Below are positions 44,997 through 53,542 of a stretch of 64,000 bases of DNA, piece after piece. Each line of letters starts with the position of its first letter. Position 1 is the first letter of the stretch. A model generated the notes under the pieces. It did not search any database. It saw only the letters and a program-made list of their open reading frames with translations, and was not told where the DNA came from. The position numbers were made by a program, and so were the translations under genes. The stretch spans positions 186,001-250,000 of the forward strand of contig NZ_JBHUJS010000003.1 of assembly GCF_042683405.1 (NCBI RefSeq). The letters run 5' to 3'. Origin of the DNA: Telluria sp042683405 (lineage in GTDB: Bacteria > Pseudomonadota > Gammaproteobacteria > Burkholderiales > Burkholderiaceae_D).

Positions 44997-45842
44997 ATGC
45001 CAGCCCAACTGATCGACGGAGTCCAACTTTCCAAACAATTGCGCGGCGAGATCGCCGAGCGCGCCGCTGACCTCACCGCTAAAGGCCGCCAACCCGGCCT
45101 GGCCGTGATCCTGGTCGGCGAGGACCCGGCCAGCCAGGTCTATGTGCGCAATAAGATCAAGGCCTGCGGCGACGTCGGCATCCGCTCGGTGTTCGACCGC
45201 TACGACGCCGACCTGTCCGAGGCCGCCCTGCTCGACCGTATCGCCGCGCTGAACGCCGACCCGTCGATCCACGGAATCCTCGTGCAGATGCCGCTCCCGA
45301 AACACATCAACCCGCACAAGGTGATCGAGGCGATCGACGCGTCCAAGGACGTGGACGGCTATTCGGTGCTGTCCGCCGGCGAACTGATGACGGGGCTGGA
45401 AGGTTTCCGCCCGTGCACGCCGTACGGCTGCATGAAGCTGATCGAGTCCACCGGTTTCGACCTGCGCGGCAAGCACGCGGTCGTGATCGGCCGCAGCAAC
45501 ACGGTCGGCAAGCCGATGGGCCTGCTGCTCTTGCAAGCCAACGCCACCGTCACCATCTGCCATAGCGCGACCGCGGACCTGGGCTACCACACCCGCCAGG
45601 CGGACGTGGTGGTGGCAGCAGTCGGGCGACGCAACACGCTGACGGCTGATATGGTCAAGCCTGGCGCGATCGTGATCGATGTCGGCATGAACCGCGACGA
45701 TGAAGGCAAGCTGTGTGGCGATGTGGATTTTGCGGGCGTGAAGGAAGTCGCGTCGCACATTACGCCGGTGCCGGGCGGCGTGGGGCCGATGACGATTACG
45801 ATGCTGCTGATGAATACGATCGAGTCCGCCGAGCGCGTTTGA
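44997..45842 (+). CDS. folD: Methylenetetrahydrofolate dehydrogenase/cyclohydrolase
   Basis: A 281-residue bifunctional FolD. It interconverts methylene-THF and formyl-THF for purine and fMet synthesis. The first signature is VILVGEDPASQVYVRNKIKA (with the catalytic Lys), then ILVQMPLPKHIN, PCTPYGCMKL and the NADP loop VVIGRSNTVGKPM; the C-terminus has TPVPGGVGPMTITMLL. Length is normal. A family A repeat lies directly downstream, before prlC. Confidence 0.97.
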   Translation: MPAQLIDGVQLSKQLRGEIAERAADLTAKGRQPGLAVILVGEDPASQVYVRNKIKACGDVGIRSVFDRYDADLSEAALLDRIAALNADPSIHGILVQMPLPKHINPHKVIEAIDASKDVDGYSVLSAGELMTGLEGFRPCTPYGCMKLIESTGFDLRGKHAVVIGRSNTVGKPMGLLLLQANATVTICHSATADLGYHTRQADVVVAAVGRRNTLTADMVKPGAIVIDVGMNRDDEGKLCGDVDFAGVKEVASHITPVPGGVGPMTITMLLMNTIESAERV

Positions 45843-45849
45843 TGCGTTA

Positions 45850-45934
45850 GGGGGAGTGTCCCCAATGGGGACCGTCCCCAGCTTTTTAGCACGCACTGCC
45901 GCCGGCCCGGCGAAAAAGCTGGGGACGGTCCCCC
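45850..45934. repeat. Family A palindromic repeat, inverted doublet
   Basis: GGGGAGTGTCCCC, GGGGACCGTCCCC and AGCTTTTTAG face AAAAAGCTGGGGACGGTCCCC around a loop of about 25 bases. The best-conserved arms of family A. Between folD and prlC. Confidence 0.85.
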
Positions 45935-45957
45935 GGCCCAACAGAGGATGAATTGAG

Positions 45958-48039
45958 ATGAACGCTGAGAACAACCCCCTCCTCGACTTTTCCGGTTTGC
46001 CGCGCTTCGACGCGTTCCGGCCCGAGCACGTCACCCCCGCCATCGAGCAGCTGATCGCGCACGCGCGCGAGGTCGTCAAACAGCTCGAAGCGCCATCGGA
46101 CGACGTGACCTGGGACAACTTCGTGACCCCGCTCGAGGAAGCCACCGAGCGCCTGGGCCGCGCCTGGGGCGTGGTCAACCACCTCAACAACGTGGCCGAC
46201 ACGCCCGAGCTGCGCGCCGCCTACAACGAAAACCAGCCCAAGGTCACCGAGTTCTGGACCGAGCTGTCGCAGAACGAGAACCTGTTCGCCAAGTACAAGG
46301 CGCTGCGCCACGGCGCCGGCTACGAGCAGCTGTCCCCGGCCCGCAAGCGGATCGTCGAAAACGCGCTGCGCGACTTCCGCCTGGGCGGCGCCGAACTGCC
46401 GCCGGAGAAGAAGAAGCGCTTTGCCGAGATCCAGGAGCAGCATGCCGCCATCTCGACGCGCTTTTCCGAGAACGTGCTGGACGCCACCAACGACTACAAG
46501 CTGCTGGTGGCCGACGTGGCCGACCTGGCCGGCGTGCCGCAGGACGTGATCGACGCCGCGCGCGCCTCCGCCGAGAAGGACGGCAAGCAGGGTTACCAGT
46601 TCACGCTGCACTTCCCGTCCTACTTCCCGCTGCTGCAGTTCGCCCACAAGCGCGAGCTGCGCGAGACCATCTACCGCGCCAACGCCACCAAGGCATCCGA
46701 AATCGGCGTGGTGTTCTCGGAACTGGAGAAGTGGGATAACACCGGCAACATCGCCCAGCTGCTCAAGCTGCGCGACGAGGAAGCCAAGCTGCTCGACTAC
46801 CGCAATTTCGCCGAAGTTTCGCTGGTGCCGAAGATGGCGCAGAGCCCCGAGCATGTGATCGAGTTCCTGGAAGACCTGGCGCGCCGCGCGCGTCCCTATG
46901 CCGAGAAGGACCTGGCCGAGCTGCGCGAATTCGCCCGCGCCGAGCTGGGACTGGAGGAGCTGCACGCCTGGGACATCGCCTACGCGTCCGAGAAGCTGCG
47001 CGAGAAGCGCTACGCCTTCTCCGCGCAGGAAGTGAAAGAATACTTCCCGGAGCCGAAAGTCATCGAAGGCCTGTTCAAGCTGATCTCCGGCCTGTTCAGC
47101 GTCGAGATCAAGCCCGACCAGGCCAGCGTGTGGCACCCGGACGTGCGCTTCTTCCGCATCGAGCGCGCCGGCCAGCTGATCGGCCAGTTCTACCTCGACC
47201 TGTATGCGCGCGAGGGCAAGGGCGGCGGCGCCTGGATGGACGATGCGCGCGGACGCCGCATGGTGTCGGGCGGCGAGGTGCAGACCCCGATCGCCTACCT
47301 GACCTGCAACTTCACGCCGCCTGCGACCGTCGACGGCGTGACCAAGCCGTCGCTGTTCACGCATGACGAAGTGATCACCCTGTTCCACGAGTTCGGCCAC
47401 GGCCTGCACCACATGCTCACGCAAGTGGAAGAGCTGGGCGTGTCCGGCATTTCCGGCGTGGAGTGGGATGCGGTGGAGCTGCCGTCCCAGTTCATGGAGA
47501 ACTTCTGCTGGGAGTGGGACGTGGTGCGCAACATGACCTCGCACGCGACCACCGGCGAGCCGCTGCCGCGCGAACTGTTCGACAAGATGGTCGCGGCCAA
47601 GAACTTCCAGTCCGGGATGCAGACTCTGCGCCAGGTCGAGTTCTCGCTGATCGACATGCACCTGCACTACGACTTCGACCCGGGCTCGGAGCGCACGGTG
47701 CAGCAGCTGGTGGACGAAGTGCGCGAAAAATTCGCGGTGATGGTGCCGCCGGCGTTCAACCGCTTCCAGCATTCGTTCGGCCATATCTTTGCCGGCGGCT
47801 ATGCCGCAGGTTACTATAGCTACAAATGGGCCGAGGTACTGTCGGCCGACGCGTATGCCGCTTTCGAGGAAGCGGTGGAAGCGGGCGGCGGCGACCTGTC
47901 GGTGGAAACGGGCAAGCGCTTCCAGGAAGAGATCCTGGCGGTGGGCGGCTCGCGTCCGGCGCTCGAATCGTTCATGGCCTTCCGCGGCCGCGAGCCGAAC
48001 ATCGACGCCCTGCTGCGCCACAGCGGCATGAAGCAGTAG
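45958..48039 (+). CDS. prlC: Oligopeptidase A
   Basis: A 693-residue M3 metallopeptidase. Zinc ligands are in LFHEFGHGLHHML (HEFGH at about 477-481), with the downstream Glu in SGVEWDAVELPSQFMEN. The C-terminal FAAGYAAGYYSYKWAEVL block fits PrlC/OpdA, which degrades peptides and cleaved signal peptides in the cytosol. No signal peptide. The distance to folD is 115 bases, holding a repeat. Length is normal (680 in E. coli). Confidence 0.95.
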   Translation: MNAENNPLLDFSGLPRFDAFRPEHVTPAIEQLIAHAREVVKQLEAPSDDVTWDNFVTPLEEATERLGRAWGVVNHLNNVADTPELRAAYNENQPKVTEFWTELSQNENLFAKYKALRHGAGYEQLSPARKRIVENALRDFRLGGAELPPEKKKRFAEIQEQHAAISTRFSENVLDATNDYKLLVADVADLAGVPQDVIDAARASAEKDGKQGYQFTLHFPSYFPLLQFAHKRELRETIYRANATKASEIGVVFSELEKWDNTGNIAQLLKLRDEEAKLLDYRNFAEVSLVPKMAQSPEHVIEFLEDLARRARPYAEKDLAELREFARAELGLEELHAWDIAYASEKLREKRYAFSAQEVKEYFPEPKVIEGLFKLISGLFSVEIKPDQASVWHPDVRFFRIERAGQLIGQFYLDLYAREGKGGGAWMDDARGRRMVSGGEVQTPIAYLTCNFTPPATVDGVTKPSLFTHDEVITLFHEFGHGLHHMLTQVEELGVSGISGVEWDAVELPSQFMENFCWEWDVVRNMTSHATTGEPLPRELFDKMVAAKNFQSGMQTLRQVEFSLIDMHLHYDFDPGSERTVQQLVDEVREKFAVMVPPAFNRFQHSFGHIFAGGYAAGYYSYKWAEVLSADAYAAFEEAVEAGGGDLSVETGKRFQEEILAVGGSRPALESFMAFRGREPNIDALLRHSGMKQ

Positions 48040-48047
48040 GTACACCG

Positions 48048-48085
48048 TGGGACTGTCCCCGAACAGGGACCGTCCCCGCTTTTTA
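48048..48085. repeat. Family A palindromic repeat, single doublet
   Basis: TGGGACTGTCCCC and GGGACCGTCCCC with GCTTTTTAG after them, between prlC and the glutaredoxin-like gene. Confidence 0.7.
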
Positions 48086-48106
48086 GCCTGATCTCGCAGG
48101 AGACGC

Positions 48107-48715
48107 ATGAAACGCACGACCTTGATCCTGACCGCTACCGGCGCCGCGCTGTTGGCCACCGCGGCCGGCCATGCGTTCGCCCAGCAGGTGTACAAATGGA
48201 AGGACTCGAAGGGAGTCACCCATTACAGCGATACCCCGCCACCCGCCCGCGAACAGGGCAAGGTGCAGGTCAAGCAGTTCACCTCCGGCGGCGGCTCGGT
48301 CAACGTGCCCTACTCGCTCGCGCAGGCGATGCGCGCGGCGCCCGTCACCATCTACACCACCGTGGGCTGCGCCGCCTGCGACGCGGCACGCGCCGCGCTG
48401 GCCGCACGCGGCATCCCGTACACTGAAAAAACCGTCACCAGCGCCGAAGACCATGAACAGCTGAAGGCCGCCGGCGGCGCCAACCAGCTCCCGTTCATCG
48501 TTGTCGGCCGCACCCGCATGACCGGCTTCGAATCCGAATCGCTGACCGCCGCCCTGAATGCGGCCGCGTATCCGAAGCAGCGCGTGGTCGGCCCCGAGTT
48601 CCGCCTGGCCACCGTGGAGCCGGCCGCGCCGCCTCCGCCCGCGCCGGTGGAGCAAAAACCGGTTCCCGAAGAGACAGCCCCCAAGGTGCCGCCCGCGCCC
48701 GACTTCCAGTTCTGA
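48107..48715 (+). CDS. Exported DUF4124/glutaredoxin-like protein
   Basis: A 202-residue exported protein. A signal peptide (MKRTTLILTATGAALLATAA then GHAFA) precedes a DUF4124 domain (QQVYKWKDSKGVTHYSDTPP) and a glutaredoxin/thioredoxin-like domain (about 78-150) with the redox motif GCAACDAAR (Cys88, Cys91) and the cis-Pro segment NQLPFIVVGRTRMTGFE. The tail is Pro/Glu-rich. It is likely to handle disulfides or metals in the periplasm. The holC start codon lies one base after its stop, so the genes may be cotranscribed. Confidence 0.85.
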   Translation: MKRTTLILTATGAALLATAAGHAFAQQVYKWKDSKGVTHYSDTPPPAREQGKVQVKQFTSGGGSVNVPYSLAQAMRAAPVTIYTTVGCAACDAARAALAARGIPYTEKTVTSAEDHEQLKAAGGANQLPFIVVGRTRMTGFESESLTAALNAAAYPKQRVVGPEFRLATVEPAAPPPPAPVEQKPVPEETAPKVPPAPDFQF

Positions 48716-48716
48716 C

Positions 48717-49142
48717 ATGACGCGCGTCGACTTCCATACCAATATCCCCGACAAGGTGGCGTATGCGTGCCGCCTTGCGCGCAAGGCCTACGGCGCCAGC
48801 GGCAAGGTGGTGCTGCTTGCCGCCGACGAGGCGCAGGCCGCGCAGCTCGACGAAGCGCTGTGGACCTTTTCCGATACCGACTTCCTGCCGCACGTGATGG
48901 CCGGCGACGCGCTGGCGGCGCAGACGCCGATCATCGTGACCGCGTCGATGTCCGCTCCGCTGCCGCACACCGACATCCTCGTCAACCTCGGGCAGTCGAT
49001 CCCGGATGGCGTGGACCGCTTCTCGCGCGTGTTCGAAATCGTTTCGACCGACGAGCAGGATGCGCAGGAAGGCCGCAAACGCTACGTCGCCTACAAGAAG
49101 CAGTCCTATCCCTTGACCCATTTCGTGGCAGGCCAGTCATGA
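48717..49142 (+). CDS. holC: DNA polymerase III chi subunit
   Basis: A 141-residue HolC. The start MTRVDFHTNIPDKVAYACRLA, LWTFSDTDFLPHVMAGD and ILVNLGQSIPDGVDRFSRV are family signatures. Chi links the clamp loader (via psi) to SSB. The ATG at 48717 follows the upstream stop codon by one base. Its stop overlaps the next gene by four bases (ATGA). Confidence 0.93.
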   Translation: MTRVDFHTNIPDKVAYACRLARKAYGASGKVVLLAADEAQAAQLDEALWTFSDTDFLPHVMAGDALAAQTPIIVTASMSAPLPHTDILVNLGQSIPDGVDRFSRVFEIVSTDEQDAQEGRKRYVAYKKQSYPLTHFVAGQS

Positions 49143-49522
49143 GCAACCAGAATCCGGCATTCGATCCCAGCATTCCCGTCCTGACCGAAGTGCTGGACGA
49201 AGCGGCGGCGCCCGCGCCTGCCGCTGCGGACACGCCGGCCGCATCGTCGCAGGGCCTGGCCCAGCGCGAAGTGCAAAGCTGGACGGACGCGGACTGGGAA
49301 GCGCTGGAGCTGCGCCTGTCCGAACGCATCCTCACGCAGCTGCAGAGCCGCACGGACTTCGTGCTGGAGCAGCGCGTGCGCGACGCGATGTCCGACGTGC
49401 TGCAGCACGCGCTCAAGAGCCTGACCTCGGAGATCCGCGAAGGCCTGCACGACACCCTCGAGAAGATCGTCGCCCGCGCGGTGACGCAGGAACTCACCCA
49501 CCTCAAAGCGCTTCGCAAATAA
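49139..49522 (+). CDS. Conserved hypothetical helical protein, 127 residues
   Basis: A 127-residue cytosolic protein. The first 40 residues are Ala/Pro-rich and probably disordered. The C-terminal two-thirds is helical with WTDADWEALELRLSERILTQ and repeated heptad-like Leu/Val positions. No signal peptide. It overlaps holC by four bases, so it is coupled to the clamp-loader subunit. A similar small gene often follows holC in Burkholderiales, but I cannot name its function. Confidence 0.75.
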   Translation: MSNQNPAFDPSIPVLTEVLDEAAAPAPAAADTPAASSQGLAQREVQSWTDADWEALELRLSERILTQLQSRTDFVLEQRVRDAMSDVLQHALKSLTSEIREGLHDTLEKIVARAVTQELTHLKALRK

Positions 49523-49535
49523 GAAAGCCCACACG

Positions 49536-49904
49536 ATGAACAACCGCAGTGCAATGATCAAGATCGTCCCGCTGGTCGCGCTGGTGATCGGCGCCTTCCT
49601 GTACGTGCGGCCGAACCAGGCCAAGTTCTACAACGAAGAGACGCTGATGACCAAGGCGACCGAGGCGCGCGACAAGGCGCTGCGCGGCGCGCAATGCGAT
49701 GAGATGAAACTGGCGGAGCAGGTGCAATCGCCGCCGGGCGCGGTGCGGCTGTACGTGTGGGAGTGCCTGTCGCGCAGCACCGAGAGCCGCGAAGTGATCG
49801 TCAAGATCCTGAATGACGGCGACACGCAGACCGTCACCAATCCGCTCGCCTGCCGCAACGATGCGGCTGCCGCCGACAAAGGCTACCTCTGCACCTCTGC
49901 CTGA
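49536..49904 (+). CDS. Membrane-anchored hypothetical protein, 122 residues
   Basis: A 122-residue protein with one N-terminal hydrophobic helix (MIKIVPLVALVIGAFLYV), either a membrane anchor or an uncleaved signal. The rest is hydrophilic with three cysteines (AQCDEM, VWECLSR, PLACRN). Third in the holC cluster, 13 bases after the previous gene. No family recognised. Confidence 0.65.
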   Translation: MNNRSAMIKIVPLVALVIGAFLYVRPNQAKFYNEETLMTKATEARDKALRGAQCDEMKLAEQVQSPPGAVRLYVWECLSRSTESREVIVKILNDGDTQTVTNPLACRNDAAAADKGYLCTSA

Positions 49905-49912
49905 ATGAGAAA

Positions 49913-50009
49913 GGGGACCGTCCCTAAGGGACTGTCCCCAGCCTTGTTTGACACCTAAAAGACATAATGGGGACGGTACTGCCCGCTCAGCGGCGTAGGG
50001 ACCGTCCCC
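49913..50009. repeat. Family A palindromic repeat, inverted doublet
   Basis: GGGGACCGTCCC and GGGACTGTCCCC (with AGCCTTG) face GGGGACGGTACTGCCCGC and GGGACCGTCCCC. Between two converging genes. Confidence 0.8.
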
Positions 50010-50016
50010 TTCCTTT

Positions 50017-51231
50017 TTACGGGGTCAGTGCGAAGTTGACGGCGCTTTGCGCTTGCGTCGTGATGTCAACGGCATCGACCGACTTGGTCGCGTAGCCGGT
50101 GGCGGAAGCGTCGACGCGGTACTTGCCGGCGCCCGGGGTCACATTGGCCGCAGGGGCGAACGCGAGCGGCAGCGTCGCGCTGTACGCGGCGTACTGCGGC
50201 GCGGCGACCGGCAGCTTGTCGATGGTGTACGCGCCCGTGGCCAGGTCGGCGCCCTTGTAGCGGATGGTCACCAGCGGGCCGGAGGCAAAGCTTTGGCGCG
50301 CGGCCACGTAAGCCGCTTCGGTGGTGCTGGCCGGGGTCAGCGTCACGACGCCGCCGATCGACGATTGCGCGCTGTCCGCCATGGCGATTGGCGCGGCGCT
50401 GGTCGACAGCGCGGTATTGCTGCTTTCCGATGCTACCGGCACGGCGCCGATCACGGTGGCCGACTTGCCGTCCGCGGTGATGACCACGTCGTAGTTGCCC
50501 GGTGCCAGGCGCGCCAGCATGAATTCGCCGGTCGTCTTCGGCGCCGTCGCGGCGATCACGTTGCCGTTCTGCTGCGCGGTGATGGTGACATTGCTGGCCA
50601 CGAGCGCCGGGGCGATGTAGCCGGAGATGCCGTTGATCGCGGTCGGGATGACCTTGACGACCGGCTTGAGCGCGTAGCGGTTGCTGCCGCCCTTGGTGAC
50701 GACCGATTTGCACGCGTCAAAGTCGAGCACGAGGTCGACCCGCTGGCCGCCCTTGACTTCGAATTCGTTGACCAGCTTGATGCCGCTCTGGACCGCGCTC
50801 GGCGTGTCCAGGCTGACTTCCGCGCCGCCGGTCGGCACCACGGAGTTGGCCAGGCCGTTGCCGGTGTTGGCGTCGAGGACGAGGCGCAGCTGGGTGTACT
50901 TTCCCGCTTCCAGCGAAGTCTGTCCCAGCGATTCGAGCACGCCGTTGGTCAGGTTCAGCAGGTTGATCTTCTTGGCGGGGCTGAGGGTGATGTCGGTCCA
51001 GCCGGCTTCGGACTCGCCGGCGCTCGCGCTCTTGTGCACTCGCACTTTGTTGACGGTGACGTTGACGGCATCGAAGCCGCAGGCCGGCGCATCCGTCAGC
51101 GACACGCCGAGCGTGCCGTGGGTCAGGACGGGTGCCGGCGCGCCGGCGTCGCCGCCGCCGCCGCAAGCGGCCAGGGTTGCTGCCAGGGCGGCGGTGGCCG
51201 CGAGGCCGAGGTGGGTGCTGGATCGTTTCAT
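50017..51231 (-). CDS. DUF4382 lipoprotein
   Basis: A 404-residue lipoprotein. The signal ends LAATLAAC-GGGG. A DUF4382 domain follows, with GTLGVSLTDAPACGFDAVNV and KVRVH, LNLTNGVLESLG and GKYTQLRLVLD. The C-terminal half has Ig-like/carboxypeptidase-regulatory-like strands (FMLARLAPGNYDVVITADG). Likely exposed on the outer membrane or in the periplasm; function unknown. GAGG six bases before the ATG at 51231 supports the start over upstream ATG codons. Confidence 0.87.
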   Translation of the reverse strand: MKRSSTHLGLAATAALAATLAACGGGGDAGAPAPVLTHGTLGVSLTDAPACGFDAVNVTVNKVRVHKSASAGESEAGWTDITLSPAKKINLLNLTNGVLESLGQTSLEAGKYTQLRLVLDANTGNGLANSVVPTGGAEVSLDTPSAVQSGIKLVNEFEVKGGQRVDLVLDFDACKSVVTKGGSNRYALKPVVKVIPTAINGISGYIAPALVASNVTITAQQNGNVIAATAPKTTGEFMLARLAPGNYDVVITADGKSATVIGAVPVASESSNTALSTSAAPIAMADSAQSSIGGVVTLTPASTTEAAYVAARQSFASGPLVTIRYKGADLATGAYTIDKLPVAAPQYAAYSATLPLAFAPAANVTPGAGKYRVDASATGYATKSVDAVDITTQAQSAVNFALTP

Positions 51232-51391
51232 GGGCTGCCTCATTAGTAGTTGTACATACCGAAGTTGCGTACTTCGTATATGCATAATAAGTACTCCACA
51301 GCAACAAATGGGCCACGCACGATTGCCGGAAACATTTGCTTACCTCCATTACACTTGCGCGCCAGGTTCCGTTGTAAATCCGCCCGCCGCC

Positions 51392-51540
51392 AAAATGGAG
51401 ACCGAAAATGGGGACAGACCCCATTTCGAAAATGGGGACAGACCCCATTTCGGGAGGCCTCCGCCGGAGCACGCTCGGGGCAAAAAATGGGGTCTGTCCC
51501 CATTATTCGAGAAAAATGGGGTCTGTCCCCATTATTCGGG
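51392..51540. repeat. Family B palindromic repeat, large inverted doublet
   Basis: Two AATGGGGACAGACCCCATT cores in tandem, a GC-rich loop, then two inverted cores AATGGGGTCTGTCCCCATTA. It also has a degenerate left core (AAAATGGAGACC). About 150 bases, the longest family B copy. Confidence 0.85.
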
Positions 51541-51548
51541 GCGTAAAA

Positions 51549-51572
51549 AAACGCGCCACGGGGGCGCGTTTT
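51549..51572. terminator. Terminator next to cytochrome c gene
   Basis: AAACGCGCC-ACGG-GGGCGCGTTT hairpin with A tract on the left and T run on the right. It serves the cytochrome c gene on the minus strand. Confidence 0.8.
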
Positions 51573-51592
51573 TGGCTGGTGCTAGGAGGCGA

Positions 51593-51901
51593 TTACTTCT
51601 GGACCATGATCCACTTGACCAGGGCCTTCGCTTCCGCGTCGGAGACTTGCGGGTTGGCCGGCATCGGGATCGCGCCCCAGGAACCCGATCCACCCTTGAT
51701 GACCTTGGCCACCAGCTTGTCCTCGATACCCTTCTGGCCTGCGTACTTCGACGCCACATCCTTGAAGGCAGGGCCGACCAGTTTCGTCTGGACCGCGTGG
51801 CAAGCCATGCAGTTCTTGGCCTTGGCCAGGTCTGCACTCGCCATCGCGCTGCCCGACACGAGCACCGAAGCGGCCGCCAATACCATCATTACGTGTTTCA
51901 T
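51593..51901 (-). CDS. Periplasmic cytochrome c (c551/c552 type)
   Basis: A 102-residue cytochrome. The signal peptide MKHVMMVLAAASVLVSGSAMA is followed by the haem motif CMACH (AKAKNCMACHAVQTKLVGP). The methionine ligand is in WGAIPMPANPQVSDAEA. It carries electrons in the periplasm. AAGGAG seven bases before the ATG sets the start; an open frame upstream is not coding. Class I, soluble. Confidence 0.93.
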   Translation of the reverse strand: MKHVMMVLAAASVLVSGSAMASADLAKAKNCMACHAVQTKLVGPAFKDVASKYAGQKGIEDKLVAKVIKGGSGSWGAIPMPANPQVSDAEAKALVKWIMVQK

Positions 51902-52023
51902 TGCATCTCTCCTTAGAAATCCACTGAATACATTGTACCTCGTTACGACTTTGCCGGACGGCGTTGTTTCTCCACAGCTACACAGATTTGTAATATGCTG
52001 TGACAGCAAAAAGGAGTCTTGCC

Positions 52024-52248
52024 ATGTTTTTGATCATTCTCATCGTCGCCCTCGTCGGCCTGCGCTACTTCGAAGTGTGGCGCTTCGCCGAGCTGTCGTG
52101 GTGGTACATTGTCGGGCTGATGGTGTTTGCCTTCGTATGGTTCGAGTTCATCGAGAAAGCGCTCGGCCTGGACAAGAAGAAGCAGCACAACGTGGACGAG
52201 CAGCGCCGCAAGGAACGCGTCAAGAAGGCGTTCGACAAGAAAAGGTAG
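52024..52248 (+). CDS. Small Trp-rich membrane protein (TIGR04438)
   Basis: A 74-residue inner-membrane protein with two short helices, and tryptophans in VWRFAELSWWYIVGLM and FVWFEFI. The tail is strongly basic (KKKQHNVDEQRRKERVKK). It matches the small Trp-rich protein family typical of Burkholderiales. AAGGAG seven bases before the ATG. The DUF481 gene follows eight bases later. Confidence 0.8.
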   Translation: MFLIILIVALVGLRYFEVWRFAELSWWYIVGLMVFAFVWFEFIEKALGLDKKKQHNVDEQRRKERVKKAFDKKR

Positions 52249-52256
52249 TTGATTTA

Positions 52257-53057
52257 ATGAACACACGACCGATCCTGGCGCTGGCCCTGGCTGTCGCCGC
52301 CGCCCCTGCCGCTCTGGCCGCCGACCTGCCCGCACTGGGCAATGTACACGCCGGGCTGAGCGTCGCCCGCCCCGCCATCATTCCGGACGGCGGCTGGTTC
52401 ACTTCCGCCGAACTGGGCGCGATCAGCACCTCGGGCAATACCACCGGCACCTCGGTCTCGGGCAAGATCGACGCGCGCCAGGAGCTGCCGCACTGGAGCA
52501 ACGAGTACGTGCTGAGCGGCTTCTTCAAGCAGGACGAGGTGATGGACGAGGAAGGCAACCGCCATCGCCAGACCTCGGCCGAGCGCTACGCCATGTCGGC
52601 CAAGACTGCGCTCAAGCTGCTGGGCGAAGGCAAGCGCGCGTTCGCGCTGGCCACGCACGTCAACGACAAGTTCGGCGCCTACACGCGCTACACCACCTTC
52701 GCGATCGGACACGGCTCGCAGTGGTACAACACCGACCACAAGACGCTCGACGTGGAGATCGGCCCGGGCTACTTCAATGGCAAGCGCGAAGACGGCGAAT
52801 CCGAAAGCGGCGTCACCGTGCGCGGCGCGGCGCGCTTCCGCTGGGAGATGAGCGAATCGGCGCTGTTCGCGCAGACCGTAAGCGTGGAGCGCGGCACCTC
52901 CAACATGCGCTCGGTGGCCGAAACTTCGCTCAGCACGCGCATCAACAGCACGATGCAGATGAAGGCCGCCTTCAGCGCGCGCAACGACACCAACGTCCCG
53001 CCCGAGAAAAAGAACACGGATACGCAGACCTCGCTGACGCTGGTCTACTCGTTCTGA
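52257..53057 (+). CDS. DUF481 outer-membrane protein (YdiY-like)
   Basis: A 266-residue exported beta-barrel protein. The signal MNTRPILALALAVAAAPAAL ends before AADLPA. The barrel part has alternate strands: GWFTSAELGAISTSGNTTGT (the DUF481 start), YFNGKREDGESESGVTVRG and the final TSLTLVYSF with an aromatic C-terminus for BAM recognition. Porin- or structure-like; function of DUF481 is unknown. Weak ribosome site. Probably in one operon with the Trp-rich protein. Confidence 0.85.
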   Translation: MNTRPILALALAVAAAPAALAADLPALGNVHAGLSVARPAIIPDGGWFTSAELGAISTSGNTTGTSVSGKIDARQELPHWSNEYVLSGFFKQDEVMDEEGNRHRQTSAERYAMSAKTALKLLGEGKRAFALATHVNDKFGAYTRYTTFAIGHGSQWYNTDHKTLDVEIGPGYFNGKREDGESESGVTVRGAARFRWEMSESALFAQTVSVERGTSNMRSVAETSLSTRINSTMQMKAAFSARNDTNVPPEKKNTDTQTSLTLVYSF

Positions 53058-53072
53058 TCGGGACTGACGGCC

Positions 53073-53471
53073 CTAATCCCTGCGCGTGCGGGCGAAACGC
53101 GGCAAGTCGTCGCACACATGCAGCCATGGCACGCGGCTCGCATAGAAGGTGTGGTCCTCCGGCGCGGCGATCGCTGGATCATCGAGGCTGCACGTGACGA
53201 CATCCACGAAGCCGGCTTCGCGCTCGTCCTTGTACGCGATGGGCGTGCCGCATGCGGCGCAGAACGCGCGCAGCACATGCTCGCTCGACCGGAACCACCT
53301 GGGCTGCGCGTCAGTAAACTGCAGCCGTTCCTCCGCTACCGTGACCCACGCCACCGCCGGCGCACCGGCCACGCGCCGGCAATCCGCGCAATGGCACATT
53401 GTCGCGTGCGTGAGTTCTCCCCTGACCTCATAGCGGACCGCGCCGCAATAGCAGCCTCCTTGCGCCAGCAT
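53073..53471 (-). CDS. GFA family protein (CENP-V/GFA fold)
   Basis: A 132-residue zinc protein. Cysteines are arranged as GGCYCGAVRYE, MCHCADCRR and FCAACGTPIAY, the two-zinc pattern of GFA domains. Glutathione-dependent formaldehyde activation gives the name, but most homologues have unknown substrates. Ends in a basic tail. It follows a GNAT gene on the same strand. Confidence 0.88.
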   Translation of the reverse strand: MLAQGGCYCGAVRYEVRGELTHATMCHCADCRRVAGAPAVAWVTVAEERLQFTDAQPRWFRSSEHVLRAFCAACGTPIAYKDEREAGFVDVVTCSLDDPAIAAPEDHTFYASRVPWLHVCDDLPRFARTRRD

Positions 53472-53542
53472 GGCTTCCTCCTGCCAGGTTCACCAGTCCA
53501 AGTAGCTTAGCGCGCTGCGATAACGCGCTGCGCGCGCTTGCG

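Noticed and set aside
45886..48219. A 777-codon minus-strand frame opposite prlC
   Set aside because: Antisense to a complete metallopeptidase with zinc motif; no own signals.
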